A DNA stretch of 64,000 nt from Trichoplax sp. H2 (lineage: Eukaryota; Placozoa; Uniplacotomia; Trichoplacea). The position numbers and the translations under genes are program-made. The stretch spans positions 62,001 through 126,000 of the forward strand of contig NOWV01000198.1 of the NCBI GenBank assembly GCA_003344405.1. Direction: 5' to 3'. Position 1 is the stretch's first letter. Every line of letters begins with the position of its first letter. Positions 1-14,100 of the stretch are shown here, one piece after another. Under the pieces are notes generated by a model. It saw only the letters and a list, made by a program, of their open reading frames with translations, had not been told where the DNA came from and did not search any database.

Positions 1-120
1 ACTTGGATCCGTTTCCCGAATCATGAATGAGTGGCGCTTAGCATACTGGATCGACATAATTGAAATTTAGCAGATAGAGAGTTAATGTTTTAACTCTTTA
101 TTTTTATGTATTCTATTTAG

Positions 121-3100
121 AGTCACATTGAAGAAGGTTACAGCGGCCAGCGTAGTGCCGACCTTCGCCCATGAAAACAAAAAGCCAAGTGATCAGATTG
201 AAATGCAAACAATAAAGAAGGAAGATGAAAGTATGGAATTGACGTAGATATCGATTACGTATTAAACTTTTGCTTTCACTGTTTTTGAATACATAAAATA
301 AGACAGCAATATTTCCACGATATGGCATTTGTTTAAGAACTCTTATAAAATATAATGATTATATCGTATTTCAATTTCTGTTATAGAAACTGAGAATAAA
401 GCCGAGGAATGTGTTATTGGATGGCAAGAGAAACTGTATTGTAAGGTAAACTGAACGCCACATCATATAACTTTTTAATAAGATAAAAATATCGAACGGA
501 TAATGTTCATGGGTAATGGTATCGCTGAAATAAGTTATCAGCTAATGTTAAATCTCATTTAGAGGGAAACAGATTATTATGCTGATTCGGAAAACTGTAA
601 TAGCGTCCTGGATCACCTTTATCATAAGGAAGTTCTGTCGGTTAGGTAAGATATAACAGATTTTTCTCCATAAATTGATTAATCATTATTACTGAGCGTT
701 AAATTGTTAAAATGAGTTCTAATCCACTCTAAAGTAACGCTTTAAATTGATCAACGTTAGAAATAGCAGGACAAACAAAAGGTTGTTTAGTTATGTGGAT
801 CATGATAATTTTGCCGATGATGAGAATGTAAGTCAACTGATTCGATATAGGATAGAAATTTAATAGTAGAGCTCTTTAACTCTTACTAATGGAGTAATGG
901 AGTCATATGACATAAGCATGAGTTATGCTTCTAACTTGCAATGCACCTTTTACTTGAATTGAACTCAAGTTTACAGACCGTACTTCGATAGCTTGGATTA
1001 CTAATAATAGCAATTGCTGAATATTTATTACTATATTTTTTGTAGAACGACGATGATGAAACAATCTATGTCACTCCTGTTGCGAAACGCATTTCTAATT
1101 TAAGAAGAAGACGCTTAGCTAATAAATCAATGGGAGATAGAGCGTAAGAGATGACTATAAATACGAAAACCAAATTTTTTTAATTAAAAAAACTCTATCT
1201 AATGCAGTAATTCCTACGAATAAATATTAGAGACAAAGACGGCAACAAAGTGGCATTGCAGTTCAAGAACCCTATAAGCGACGATTCCTCTCGCACCTTA
1301 TCTAAATTAATTGTTCCAGAGCAAAGCATGTTCATAATGGCAGATTTAAGCAATGACGATAGGTTGCAAAGATAATTTATTATTGCCGTATACACATAAC
1401 CTTTGATTTACTGAGCATAATATTTTTTATTTATAAATAAATCAGAGAGCCAACTAAAGAGGACGAATACGTGCTATGTTCTGTTACGGTAATGAATTGG
1501 TAACTCTCTTTCTTCAAATACTTGTTTCACTATTAACGTTATTATTTGCCGCATATAGATTAATAGTAATGGATTAATTTCAATTAAACCGGATTTTAAT
1601 ACGTCAAATTCCTCATATCGTATAGTTACTAAATCAGAATATCAAGGTATTGTTGATGAAACATTATGTTTAATAATACTAATCGATTGAAAAATTCTCA
1701 AGCGTGTGATTGTCATTTTCCGCAGAGGTTTATGAATATCGTTTAGAACATTGTAGCAAACCAATGTCTAAAGTAGAAGAAGATAGGGAAAAGAAGGCAC
1801 TTAAAGAGGTTGTTAGCTCTCCACATATTAAACCAGATATGATATTGTATTCCTCATATATCAATGACTACATTATACCAATCTCATTCGTAGCTTGAAT
1901 TTTAATCTGATATATCAGATTTTAAATACTAAGACCTTGCACCTATTTAGTTATATCAAAGGCACGGGGCTTATCAAGCAAGTCTAATCGGTACAGAATT
2001 TGCAACACCGGTTAGTTACAAAATATTACTTACAATGCTTTTTTCTTCTAACAATTTGTCAATTTTAAGCAAATGTTAACATTTGATCGATATTAACTAA
2101 TAATTAGCCACCCTCTGGAACTTTAAGAGTAAACATCTTTGGAGAAATTAGTACGTTAATCAATTTACATGCATCTAAAGAATGATATTTTTCCGCGATT
2201 ATTAAATGTGAATTATCACAACTTTTCTGTAGATATGGCAAAGAATTTTGAATACAATGATATTTATATCCACTACTGTTTATATCTTACAACTGGTATG
2301 ATCACTGGAGCTATTTCACGCTACACGCATATAGACAGCTGCGGTTTAGCTAATTACTTACCTGCTGCTGTTGCTGTTGTTATAATTTAGAATGGAAAAC
2401 AAGAGACTCGGACGTAATTGCTGGCTTCACCCAAATTTCTAAGTGCAAAGGCGATAAAGTATGATAATTGCCCAGTAACCTTAATTTTATGTAATTTTAT
2501 CGGCTACTTTAATGCTAAAAATCAAGTAATTTTATACTTACAACATATGTCTATGACTTGTGGTAATTAAGGAAAAAACTGCTCATTTTGGGCATCCTTT
2601 CGAGTTTGAAATTACGTATGAGAAAGCAAATTTTAACCAAGGTATGTTCGGAATGTCTAGATGTATATATGCGCTTTCAAATGTATGTTCCATTCAATTT
2701 TTTAAGCATTCGTATTTTTTAAACACTATTAAACATCATATAGTTGGTGTATCAGAGTGGCCACAGTTATTCATAGAAGTAGTATCTTGCGATAGTTGGC
2801 AAAGATATCGTATAGAGGGATACGGTTATACCTTAATACCGCAAGCTCCAGGTATGATTAACTGTGATAAGTTGTAGTATAATACATTTGATAGTAGTAA
2901 GCTTATAATATGTTAATACAAATGTAAATTTACGCTTTAAGCGACAAGTAGACATGACAAACTGTGAGAAATCGTAGTACTATATGCATTATGCTGTAGT
3001 TATAAACTTAAAATTGTGTTAATATAACGATACAGGTAATTTAAGTGTTTAAAAACTAGCAAAAATCATCTTACCAATACATTATTATTATTATAACAGG

Positions 3101-3857
3101 TATGCATAAAATCGAGATTCAGACGTGGAGACCGGTGGCCCCCGATTTAGTTTCCGAAATGAGAAGATTTTTTATTGGTGGTGCACCTGAACTTAACGAT
3201 ATAACTTATGTTTCACATCCTGCAGGAAGTGATGTAATTATAGCAGCGTATTTTAATGATATAAAATATTAGATTTAATGCTTGAAAGGTATTAAAAGAC
3301 CAAAATTGTATTGTTGAACGATCTAGGGGCCATGTCTTAGCAAATATGGTTTAAAAACTGCTAGTTCGGGTAGCGTTACGGTCAAAATGAATGTACTGCA
3401 GCAATCGCAGTAAGAAAGCATGATTTTTATCTCAATAACCGTATTGATAACAACAAATTTGGAATTTCTACTTTTCAATAATGTATCGATCCTTATTTTA
3501 GATTCTTTGTGGATAAAACAAAGTCTCGTAAGAAGGTTGGAACGTTGCTTGATAAACTCGGGTTAGTTTTTTCGCTAAGTTACATTGTGATTATGCATTC
3601 AATAATGCCAGTAAAATCTGATAAAAATTTACTTAAGTAAACAAAGTTAATTCTGCTACATTTATTATTTCCTTTAGTGGCGAGGAGACGCAAGCAGCTT
3701 TGGCTAAAGTAATCGGTAATAACTATGAAAGCACTATAGTTCAGTGAAGATAATATTTACTTTTTATTTTTAATAATATTTATGTCCATTAGATGCCTTT
3801 CAAAAAGCGCGAAATCGTTTAAAGGCAGCACGAGGAGAATTAGATGGAATCTATTAG
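121..3857 (+). CDS. MKS1: Meckel syndrome type 1 protein, B9-domain transition-zone protein (5' end missing)
   Basis: MKS1 is a component of the ciliary transition zone, where B9-domain proteins (MKS1, B9D1, B9D2) form a complex that gates entry into the cilium. Twenty exons are visible: 121-230, 387-445, 563-645, 761-827, 1046-1143, 1231-1362, 1446-1488, 1559-1646, 1726-1808, 1951-2010, 2108-2150, 2233-2295, 2391-2458, 2572-2641, 2756-2851, 3100-3233, 3327-3409, 3502-3561, 3678-3715 and 3793-3857 (stop TAG). The frame stays open across all junctions. Family landmarks in order are CVIGWQEKL, MFIMADL, YEYNDIYIH-like FEYNDIYIHY, the B9 core SWQRYRIEGYG, IQTWRPVAPDLVSEMRRFFI and the C-terminal AFQKARNRLKAARGEL helix. 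The first visible exon begins mid-gene at RVTLKKVTAAS, so the start codon and one or more exons lie left of the window. Donor and acceptor choices were fixed by frame, and single junctions could move by a few bases. Confidence 0.93.
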
Positions 3858-4874
3858 TGATAATTAAGTACGGCCAATACCTCGTGTGTATTTTATCGGC
3901 AGTTTCCAGTTTTGGAGATTAAAATTTTTGAAGTCAAGATCTTGACATCCACTGAAGCCAAAGAAACGATAGCTGATATTGAAAATAGTAATGTACAGTT
4001 TCGTATATATATAGCTATAAATATTTACTAACTTATTTCATCTGTAAACTAGTTTGTTACTAGAGCTGCTTGGGATTACAAATTTTGAAACATTCTAATA
4101 GGCAGGTTGTAATTTCTAGAAAGAATAAACAATTTTATTTGTAACGGAATACCGTCTTTCGCTACAAATTCCTTTAACTGTAAATAAAACCTACGAACTG
4201 CAACTTATATTCATTTAGATATCATCCATTTCGCTTGCAAATAAAGGCGAAGCTGATATACGTATCTCATTGGGTTTATATACAATTTATATCCATAGTA
4301 GTTAGTAAACTATTACGTAAATTTATTTTAGTATCCTTTCATTTTATTTCTTGAATGAAATTTTGACCTCAATTACAAAATTTGCTATTTAAAATATTCT
4401 CAGTTTCACTTGCAACAGAGGTGAGGCAGTGCTGATGTACACAATAGCCTCATATTCGATTTCCGTCGTAGTTAGCAAGCTATCAGATAATTTTTTTAAT
4501 ATCCTTTAAAATTACTTCTAGGGTGTAATCTTACACTTACACATGTTATATTTCATCATTTTAATAGATTAATTATTAAAAGTTCTTGTATGGCGTATAC
4601 AATTATTCACCGCTACAATCAAAGAAACTATAAAATTTTTCCTCTTAACTTTCAGCTAGAATAGGGGTTTGTACGGTTGCGTCATAAAGTCGTTTTTGCA
4701 ACGATATTGAAGAGATCACTGATGTAGTCATTAGATATTAATTTAAGCCCTGGTTAAGGTGAATAATAAATATTCACATTATATGCTCTCGCTAATGTTC
4801 ACCCCTTAACTTATCAGAGGTAAAATAGCATTGATCATATTAAAAACAATCGTAAATCTAGTATTTTAATTCAA
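3858..4874. repeat. MKS1/SDR tail-to-tail spacer with a diverged direct duplication
   Basis: This spacer separates the 3' ends of MKS1 and the dehydrogenase, and no gene is seen in it. Two segments of about 115-120 bases resemble each other, starting at 4229 (TTTCGCTTGCAAATAAAGG) and 4404 (TTTCACTTGCAACAGAGG). Both continue through a GTAGTTAG(T/C)AA(A/G)CTAT block and a (G/A)TATCCTTT block. Their spacing is about 175 bases. This looks like an old tandem duplication of non-coding sequence. The CAGTAC pentamer clusters found in divergent spacers are absent here. Confidence 0.5.
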
Positions 4875-6673
4875 TTACCATGGGATATTGCTACCGTCAT
4901 AACCTAATAGTTTTCCGCTGTCACTTAAATTAAGATTTTCGATAACATTCATCATCCCTTTTATTGACTCTTCGACAAAGAGAGGTGCTTTTGGACCACC
5001 TAGATCAGTACGAACCCAGCCTGGATGCATTGTGATAGCGATAATATTTCTTGGAGCAAATTCAATAGCCATACTTTTTGTAGCCATGTTAAGTGCAGCC
5101 TGATGTAGAATGGATATAAAAATACAACCGAATTTAGAGTTATGATTACGTGGACCTACAGGTGAAATGCTTCATGTAAAAATTGTTAGTGTAGTAAAGC
5201 CAATGAAGGTATGCTTACTTTACTACATCTGTAAGGGTATAAGACTCCAGATTCAGCATTATTTGATTCGATAGAACCAAGGATACTAGACATATTCACA
5301 ACAACTGCAGGTAGAAAGATATCACGAGTACTTGATGGGTTTGATGCAGCTCTTAGTAATCTATAAAACGCCTGGAGAATAAAAGTTATAATCTATTAGC
5401 AGATTTTAAGTTAAATACCTCACTAAATAGTTATGAATGGTCAATCGAGGCGATTCCAATTGTATTGATGAATAACGCCGCCTACTTATACCTTAGTTAA
5501 CATGATAGGTGATGAAACATTAACATCCATAACTTTCATGAAATCGCTTCTGTTCACCGTTGGAATTGGTCCGCCATTTATTGATATTCCAGCGTTATTA
5601 ATAAGTAAATTTAGGCCATTACCACCGACTTTTTTGTTAACAACCTCAACAGCAGAATGGATATCTTGATCATTTTGAACATCTATGAAATAGTGGCGTA
5701 GCCAATAATTTAAGCTAGTAATCTGTTTGGCAAGTAGTATAGGAGGATGGATGTTTTATAACACTAATATGAAGTTATTCACCAGAATAATGGAGTTGTT
5801 TTTCATTAACGTATAGTAATTCTAATTATCAGGTCAACAATCACGCACTCATTACTAGTCGTTACTAAGAGGTAGCTTATGGACGAATTTTGTAGAGTAA
5901 TAATATATCATCAGCATAAGATCATACCTAGTTGTACAGTTTGAACTTTAGAATTTTCTTTAGCAATGGAGAGCAATTCCTACGACAGAGAAATCAATAA
6001 TACATCTTATGTACAGCTTGTAACCATTGCTGGGCATTTTATACAGTAGTATGAGACTACCCATAGTCGACCTCGGTTGAAGTGACAAGATATTTAATCT
6101 ATTTCCTAATTCATGCAATGTTTACAAACAACCAAGTTAAATGACAGATTGCAGCAATCTGCTACAGAGATTATAATAATTATTAATTCCTTGCAGTTTA
6201 ATGTCTCTAATTTGCTTATCGAGCCGCTATACATTCATTGCAGGTATTACAACGGTTCCGTAAGCATATCCTCAACCATTGCTAAAAACCTGTACAGCGC
6301 CATGGTTACACAATACTGTACAGTACAACTTTATTCCTCAGGCATTCTATCCGAGCGACAAGTTCATGTACAATATATTGCTGTACTACGAGTTTATTAC
6401 TGTAATATGCAGATTTCTACTTTCTATCCACATTCGTATACTGCATTATGTCACATCTTGATATTATCATTATTAAAGAGAACAAATCAATTCTCGATAC
6501 ATAGTCCTAGTTTACTACTGCCATTTCAATTAACAACTCACTTGAGCATCGTTTGGCTTGCGGCAAGCAGCAAAAACATGTCGATAGTTTTCATTTTTAG
6601 CCAACTCTTTGACAAACTGCAAGCCAAGACCTCGGTTCGATCCAGTTATAAAGACTGCTCTGTTGTACGCCAT
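4875..6673 (-). CDS. Short-chain dehydrogenase/reductase (C-factor / sniffer / carbonyl-reductase-like)
   Basis: This is an NAD(P)H-dependent classical SDR, probably a cytosolic carbonyl reductase; the substrate is unknown. Five exons in transcript order are 6542-6673, 5928-5979, 5492-5682, 5219-5371 and 4875-5099, giving 250 residues, typical for the family. The start ATG at 6673 opens with MAYNRAVFITGSNRGLG, where residues 10-17 form the TGxxxGxG cofactor-binding loop. NNAG follows at about 90-93, catalytic Ser at about 153-154, and the YxxxK pair as Y172-R-C-S-K176, interrupted by an intron directly after the Lys. The late PGWVRTDLGG is typical of the C-factor/sniffer branch. The gene is tail-to-tail with MKS1 and lies downstream of NCoR on the same strand. 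I do not assign a specific gene name because this branch has many paralogues. Confidence 0.88.
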
Positions 6674-8102
6674 ATCCTGCACATTCACAAATTAGAGCTG
6701 CAAGTATTAAATTCAAGTTTTAGCACGGATTACTCTTAGCCTTGATGACTTCTAGCTCATCTCATTTCAGCTCGATAGGGTAATGTTATCACGTCCTAGT
6801 CTCAAACTGGTGTCCAGTAGGCAATAAGTTTACTGTAGGCCCCCATACAGTCCATTTGCGTATGCTGGTAATCTCAACGATCCTTGATCCTGCGGCTTGC
6901 TCTTTTCACCATAGTAACTGACCCTTGACCACAAGGGTCAAGGAAGCCACAAAACTGTGTTACTACGTATCTTGTCTGGACAGGACTACATGTATTAGTT
7001 ACTATCGCAGTCCACGACTGTATGGAGTACTATATAGTCTTTCCGGACTTGGGCATCAATTGCAGAACACTATACTATTCCAAAAGCACCCCATATGCTC
7101 CATGGAATGAATTAACTGGAACTACTTAACAGTCTACTATTTCGTGATTATTTATAAGAGCATCGGAAATTGGGAAACAAATGCTAAGAAATTAGGCCAG
7201 ATGTCCGCCTGATTTATCGTACTTTAATCAGTAAATATAAAAATAATAGCAGTCTAGCACTGTACAGGATTAGGGATAAAAGACAAATGAGGATACTAAA
7301 AAGAGTCTAGAATCTATACTAGCCAGACTACATTACTGCAAGACAGTGGCTAATAGCTGCTTTTATGCATATACCCGTTTATTGATCTAGATTTTATGGA
7401 GGAAGAAATGAAATCTTCTATTCCTTCCAACGTACAGTATGACAAGAGTAGTGTAGGACCTGCCACTACTGTACTACTCTGAATGTGATGCCTTCATAAA
7501 ACAGCAAATAATAACAATTCTCACGCTCATGGACCAACAGGAATGGTGTATTATTTACTACTACTGTAAAAGAGAAAAGATGCAATCGTATACGTAATTT
7601 ACTAAAGTGTATAGACTAGTTTAAATAATTCTTGCTGCCTACATCACGTTCTTAAGGAAGTTCATCACAGATGAAAGTAAACGAATTTCATACATTATGA
7701 TACAGATCACAAAGACAGTAAAATTTTTGTAAACGAATAAAACGCAGAAGCAGTTAAAAAGTCGAGAAATTTAAGATACTCGTAACATTCTGTGTGGGAG
7801 TATACAAGACATACAATTTACAATAAAATTTTAATAACTCTTTTTCGTATTTACAGTGAAGGATACGGTACACAAGTATTTCGCCCAATTTACAGCATGG
7901 CAAAATTATTTAAATTTACACAAAGTAGCAATAGCTTCAATTAACTTAGGATTACGATTTACTGTAAAAGTTAATTAAAGATATGCCAATACCAACGCCA
8001 AATTTAGCGACCGGTCCAACGTTTATAGCTTTGATGTAATAAATCTTAATCTAGCGAGTTGTCAATGTAGATGTGTCTACGTAGTAAAGGGATGGTAACT
8101 TA
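6674..8102. other. Spacer between dehydrogenase promoter and NCoR 3' end
   Basis: About 1.4 kb lies between the dehydrogenase start and the NCoR stop, both on the minus strand. It should hold the dehydrogenase promoter and the NCoR 3' UTR. Only scattered ACTGTAC-type words occur (for example near 7427 and 7467), not a dense cluster. No additional gene, exon or RNA gene was recognised. Confidence 0.5.
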
Positions 8103-11100
8103 CTAGCTGTCATTATCACTAGCCTTATTAGGTGAATCGACAGCTTTATTCGAGATTACGTCTTGTGGTACGTTTGTGCTTTCAGTTATTTCACTCTTAC
8201 TAGGGCACGAAGCAGTTTCGTTAAAACTAGCCGAACTTAATTCAGTTAGTTTTTGAGTTGATATAGGAAACGTTAGGGCTGAATAACGATAAGGTGAGTG
8301 AGAAGCTATATCTTCACTATTACTTAAGCCCCCTGCATTAAGCGGTATGACCGAAGTTGGCATAGTATTTGGAGGTGGGGATATTGGTTCCGTAGCTAAC
8401 GGAGAATCTTCATCGGATGTGATATCTTCTATACCGTCACCAGTCAATTTTGCCGCTTTAACTACATTTCTGCTATCGCTGCTAACTATGTCCATTTGTT
8501 CTACTTCTACTGAACTGTCAGATGATTGATCCTCTTCCGGTAAATTTTTCTCCTCTACCACGTCATCCTCGTTGTCTGAATTACATTTAGCTTCTATGAC
8601 GTCTTTGCTGCACGAATCTTCAGTAGCATCCTCTTGTGGATAGCTTGGCTCTACTGATTCTTCTTCTGCAGGGTCATCAACTACACACGCATTATTCGCA
8701 GATTCGTTACAGGGACGCTCTGAATCTTCACTAGTCCGCGATTCATAATAATATCTAGAAGTATTAGCATCAGTTCCGTCTAGACCGAGACTCATAAGTG
8801 CAGCTATCGCAACATTTTCTTTCGAGTCATTTTGGTTACATGCATTGGAATGACTAGCGAAAGGCGCTAATTCAGATTGGACAGTCTCGGAAGCTTGACT
8901 CTCATCTCCTTTTACGGGATCGTAGTCTTCCTGCTTTGAATCAGAACTAGCTACAGTTATGATTTCGCTTTGTTCCATAACATCGTCAGAGCTCCTTTGC
9001 ACTTCATCAGTTTCCATCGTTGACATACTATTATCCACTTCAACTTCATCCATTTTAGTCTCTTTGGTATCCGATACGGAAACCTGTGACGCCAGCTGAG
9101 TCTCGCTTGGCACTTCAACGGGTTCAGTCGCTGTTGTCGGAGCATCTAAATTCTCTTCCTTACCTTGGACTAACGATTCCATCTCAGAATTGGATGCGGT
9201 AACGCTAACATCTTCTGATTCATTTTCTTGATCGGCTGCTTCTAGTTTTGATGAAATCGTAGTTGTTGGAATATCTTCAGTTTTATCCAATGGATTGGTG
9301 TCTACTTGAATATCATGCTGGTCTTCCGGGTTGCTTACGACTGGAGCGTTCAAATTTGAATTATCTTTATTATTAGAATTAGCACTCTTTGCTTTATTTG
9401 TTACATTAGAGGTCTTATTGGATTTAGCATCACTTTGGCCACTTGTACGAGAAGATGTACGATGAGATCGATTGCTCTGACTGCCAGATTCATTTTTTGA
9501 TTGCTTAGAACTACCAGAAGAAGCGCCCTGCTGAAAAAGATATTATAAAAAGCAACTAACGTTAGAGAGGTACGAAAACGTAATTTATTTCAATAATTAT
9601 AATCGCTTACGAACCTTATCCATTTTACTTTGCAACACCAACGCTTCCAAATTATGCTTTTTCTTATAATTAAAATAGTAATTTTTACACTGGGCTTCTG
9701 TTTTTGTTATTACCATGCGAGAAATTTCAGACCACAGGCGACCATGAAGTTGTAGGCCTAAAGCGTAGCGCAGGTAAACAAAACAAGCTATAGCATATCA
9801 ATTGTATTAATAAAGAATAATTGTAACCTTAGTTTGCTAACCTTGCTTTGCGATTTCAATTTCGGCCTCGGTCCAACGTGGAGTTTCTAAATTCAAGACG
9901 TAGTAGGCAAGTAAAGATTGGATACCAAAATTAATGTAGAAGTAGTGAATGATTGAAAAGTTATTTATAAATTCAAACAGTTGCACACGAAATCTTACCG
10001 ACTCCTCGGTGGTGTTGCCCATCGGTACTCTTTTTGTCAGGATTACTATAGCAGAGCATGATCGCACAACCTGTTATCCATAAAATCATCTTAATTGTGA
10101 TATTACAGTACTTGTTAAATACCTTGATGAAGAGGATTCATCAATCTTCATAGTTTTGGCACTTTTCGGTAGATCTGTATCACCCCTTATTTGTATATCT
10201 GGATTCATAGGACTGTTGTCATTCATCTAAAAATTAATCGGTCAAACTATTACACAAGCATTGTGGCAAAAAAACGCAAGCTACACAAATGTTTCGAAAG
10301 ATAAGATATCCTCGAAACGCTTATAATACTGATGTTATTTAACTGCCTGTGCTATCTAGCTAAAATAATATTAATATGACGCATTGAATTACATCTTTCA
10401 ATTCTCTCTAAGTGAACTCAATAGATAGATTCTTATTCGCACTAATACTTACTGTTACTCTTCTTTTTCGTTTTCCAGTTCTATAATATTGCTTATAATT
10501 TACTTTTTTCTTTGTCATATAGTAAAAGTGAACACAGTCTTGGACTGACTATAGTTCAAATGGAGATATGATTGCAGTTATGAACCGATTTTTGATTCAA
10601 TCATACGAAACATATAAATGGACATTTGGAATCAAACGATAAGTTATTAAATACAATTATACCTTGTTATAAAAAAATGAAGCGATGGTGAAAAAATCCT
10701 TTGGATATAAAGCAAATCTATGAAAATGTTGTAAAAATTAAACACTCAGTTCGAATAATGCTTTAAACTAAACTTCAAAATACTGTAAGCTTACTTCTCA
10801 ACGAAGAGTTTCTTTTCTTCTTCAGTCCATATACTTTGAATTTTTCGTTGTAACTCAAAGGCTTTGATGTCAGTAATAAGGCCTTTTTCAAGGGTAAAGT
10901 AAATATATTATTTTCTTTAATCAAAGGATAACTTACTTTTTTGTTAAGCACTAATGCATTACTAACCATTATTATTTACGAATTTAACCATTTTATCATC
11001 GTCATCTAGCATCTGTGGAGGGTAAATGGCTAGATCTTTGACCTCATCGTGCTTTCGCTGTAACAAAAAAATGTATATGTATTACAACAGCAGTACAATG

Positions 11101-14100
11101 AAATCTGATGAACTCATTTCAACCAGCACCTCACAATATTCTGATGCTGTATCACCCCCATATTCCGGTTCGCCTCTAGCTGTATCCGAACGAGTGGCTG
11201 CGCCATAACTTCTGGTTCCAGCTCTGATAAGAAATTATTTAATTTATGCAAATGTTTAGACTAATCCTATAAACCTAAGGGTTATAATTTAATAATTATT
11301 ATATAGATGAACCTTGCAATTCTTTCTTGATACTCTCGATTTTTTTTAATATCTGGAAAAAATCGTTCATACAATTCCCTAGCTTTCGCCTCTCTATTCC
11401 TATGGTAACATGTTAATAAATCAGCGGTGTTGAGAATTTAGAGCATAGTCACAAACGCAACCTACTTCCGCTTTGGGTTATTTTCTGTTCGGCTAAGTTT
11501 TTTATCCCATAACGATTTCATTTTCTCAAAGTCCTTCCTTAACTGGATCATCTATGTAGACATCATATTTCTTGAGTTTACTTATCTCAAATAATACAAA
11601 GGTATCGCGCATAGGCATCACGTATTATAAAATTATCCTATTAGTGTTTTACCCTATCAAATTTGGTAGCTCTCCTTTCACTAATAAACCTCACCAGTTT
11701 AAAGTAGGTTTCTTCACGAAATCTTTAAAACGAAATTAAAAATGTGTAATTAATTTGTATATTTATTTATCGTTGTGCATTAATTTGCAAAGCACCTTTC
11801 TAGATTTTCATGAAAAATAGGCAAGTCCGAAGGTTCTCGATATAATGGTTCTGTCTTTGTGTACGTGTTATAATCTTTCAAGTCGTTATACGATTTTTGC
11901 GCTTTCGTCTACAAGAATTTCCGAATAATAGATGACAATCTGTTATGACATACAGACTGAAATTTTAATTCGCATTGCAACGCATTTAAAAGGCTATGTA
12001 TGAACAATTTACCCTATTATCAGAGTAGATAAGCTCAATAAGACTATTAGGCTTTTTTTCCTTTATTTTCTCAACCTTTTGTACGCTTTCAACAGTTACA
12101 CTAGATTCAGCTTCTAATCTTTCCTACATTGGAAACGTATTAACGGATAGATATTAGAACAAGTTTAATTTAAACGATGAACTTTCAAGTCATATCTAAA
12201 CCAATTACTCAACAGGATAAATTAATACGATTTGAAATGTAAAACAGCATGGCTGACTTTCATTTTACGCAATATTTTACGTAGTAATGTAATGTATTAT
12301 AAGTATTACTTAAATTCTTCTATATCTACTGAGATGAAAGTATACTCTTACAAGTATGCACGTATAATTTTCTTAAAGCTATCAGTTTCGAGTTTAATAG
12401 ATCCTTTATGTAATACCTGTTTTTTCAGAAGATCTCCTATTTCTTGCTCAATCTTAGTTATTTCCATATCAATACTATCTAGTGATTGCAATAAATCTTC
12501 CTTCATAGTTGAAGTTGGTCGCTGTTGGCTTTCTTGAACATCGGCTTTAACTTCATCTTTGTTTTCATCGTCAGAATCTGTTAAAGCAGATATACATCGC
12601 AGTATTAGTCGTCATCATAGCTCATCGGTTCTTTTCGTAGCGTTTTTATAGCGATTTTATATGATAAAAATTTTTCAAAATTAAACACAGAACTTTACCT
12701 GATGATGAAGACGGAGAAATCGCTTCGAACTCAGTATCTAAAGGGCGTTCATTCTAAATTTACAAATTACACACTTAAATATAAGCAACTTACAGCGTTT
12801 GATCATAAAGTTTTAGTTTATGTTGTAACATTTTATCATTGAAAGTTACCTCTGATTTTATTTTTACTGTAGGAGTAGGCAATTGATCATGTGGGATTGC
12901 GGATGATGTATGATGAAGAGTGAAACGTTTGGCAGGAGATGGAAACTTTGATGTTCTCGGAGAATGACTTTTGTTGGAATGATGATAGGTGGAAGACCTG
13001 CATTGTAGATTAAGATAATTATAATATATATGGTAATGATGATACATGTTAGGAGTATCTTAAAAGAAATTAAGGGATTAAATTAATATCTACAATGATT
13101 TGCAAGATAGATCGAATTATCCACCGCTTTAATGCAAAGGACAGATCAGGTGGTCATTAGAGCAGAATGTCTACCGCTAGTTCAACACACTAAATTCGAA
13201 ATATATGCTGTACTACCAGTTACATAAGCTCTCTTTGATTTACCTTTCTTTTCCGCTATTGTGACTATGAAACTCAGATAACAGGGACAATCTCTTAACT
13301 GTCTTGCCATTGTAAATTCGATCACTGGTATATAATGATAATAATGCAGCGAATAAAGAAGTTAATAAAAAAATAATTTAAACATGATATAATAACGGTA
13401 AAACAAATCGCTCCCGAGTATACATGACTATGATAATGTTTCACATCTGTTCTACTTCTACGAATAACTATGTTTTACTTTAAATTGTAGCTGATACTTG
13501 AGATAAGTGTATTGCCTAAGCAAGTTACCTCATAAGAAAAGTAAATAAGTAGGGTAACATTTTATTTGACGACATACTTGTAGTTAGAAGAGTCATGGCT
13601 GTCTCTGTTATTTTCCTTGGAGTACTGCCACTTAGGCGGTATACTGTTTCCTTCGCTTACCTAAAGATTGCATTTATTTAATACTGTAGGCTGAAGTATA
13701 ATTTCATCATGAAAATGGTTAAGCATATATTATATCCATTGATCGCTAAATACAAGTCAAACAACACTACAGTACTAGACATATGAGTCTTGCATGCACG
13801 GTTAAAGGACAGAAATAATCTCTGGACAATGGCATCAATACGAGCTAATAGCTTACGAAACTCAGGCTAATACATCTATATCCCTACATAACATGGTCTA
13901 TGAGTACAACAAGTAGCAATGACAGCATGGTAGTGGATGGTAAGTTGTGCAGGTAATTGATATTTTTTGTAGGTAGGTCAGGTATTCTGAAACCTTACAA
14001 GATATAATTTTAGATGACATTGTCACTATAATCACTCCAGTACGTCCAAAATATGGTATTAACGCCATCTTTAATTGCCTATGTTAGCTATTACGTTGCA

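Noticed and set aside
6630-6650. GGTTCGATCC, resembling a tRNA T-loop
   Set aside because: It is coding sequence of dehydrogenase exon 1 (GSNRGLG), with no acceptor stem or anticodon arm around it. No tRNA was found in the window.
6113-6739. Longest plus-strand open frame in the dehydrogenase region (208 codons)
   Set aside because: It runs antisense over dehydrogenase exon 1 (6542-6673) and its first intron, and shows no domain. The minus-strand exon with the TGxxxGxG loop is the real coding sequence.
8347-8529. Plus-strand and alternate-frame open frames in the 8.1-9.5 kb exon
   Set aside because: They are shadows of the long NCoR terminal exon, whose frame continues across the splice site into the SANT2 exon.
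9842-10067. Reading 9837-10067 as one continuous minus-strand coding segment
   Set aside because: The part between 9887 and 9998 is an intron: AATTTAG just before ETPRWTEAE and a GTAAGA donor at 9998 are in phase only when it is removed.
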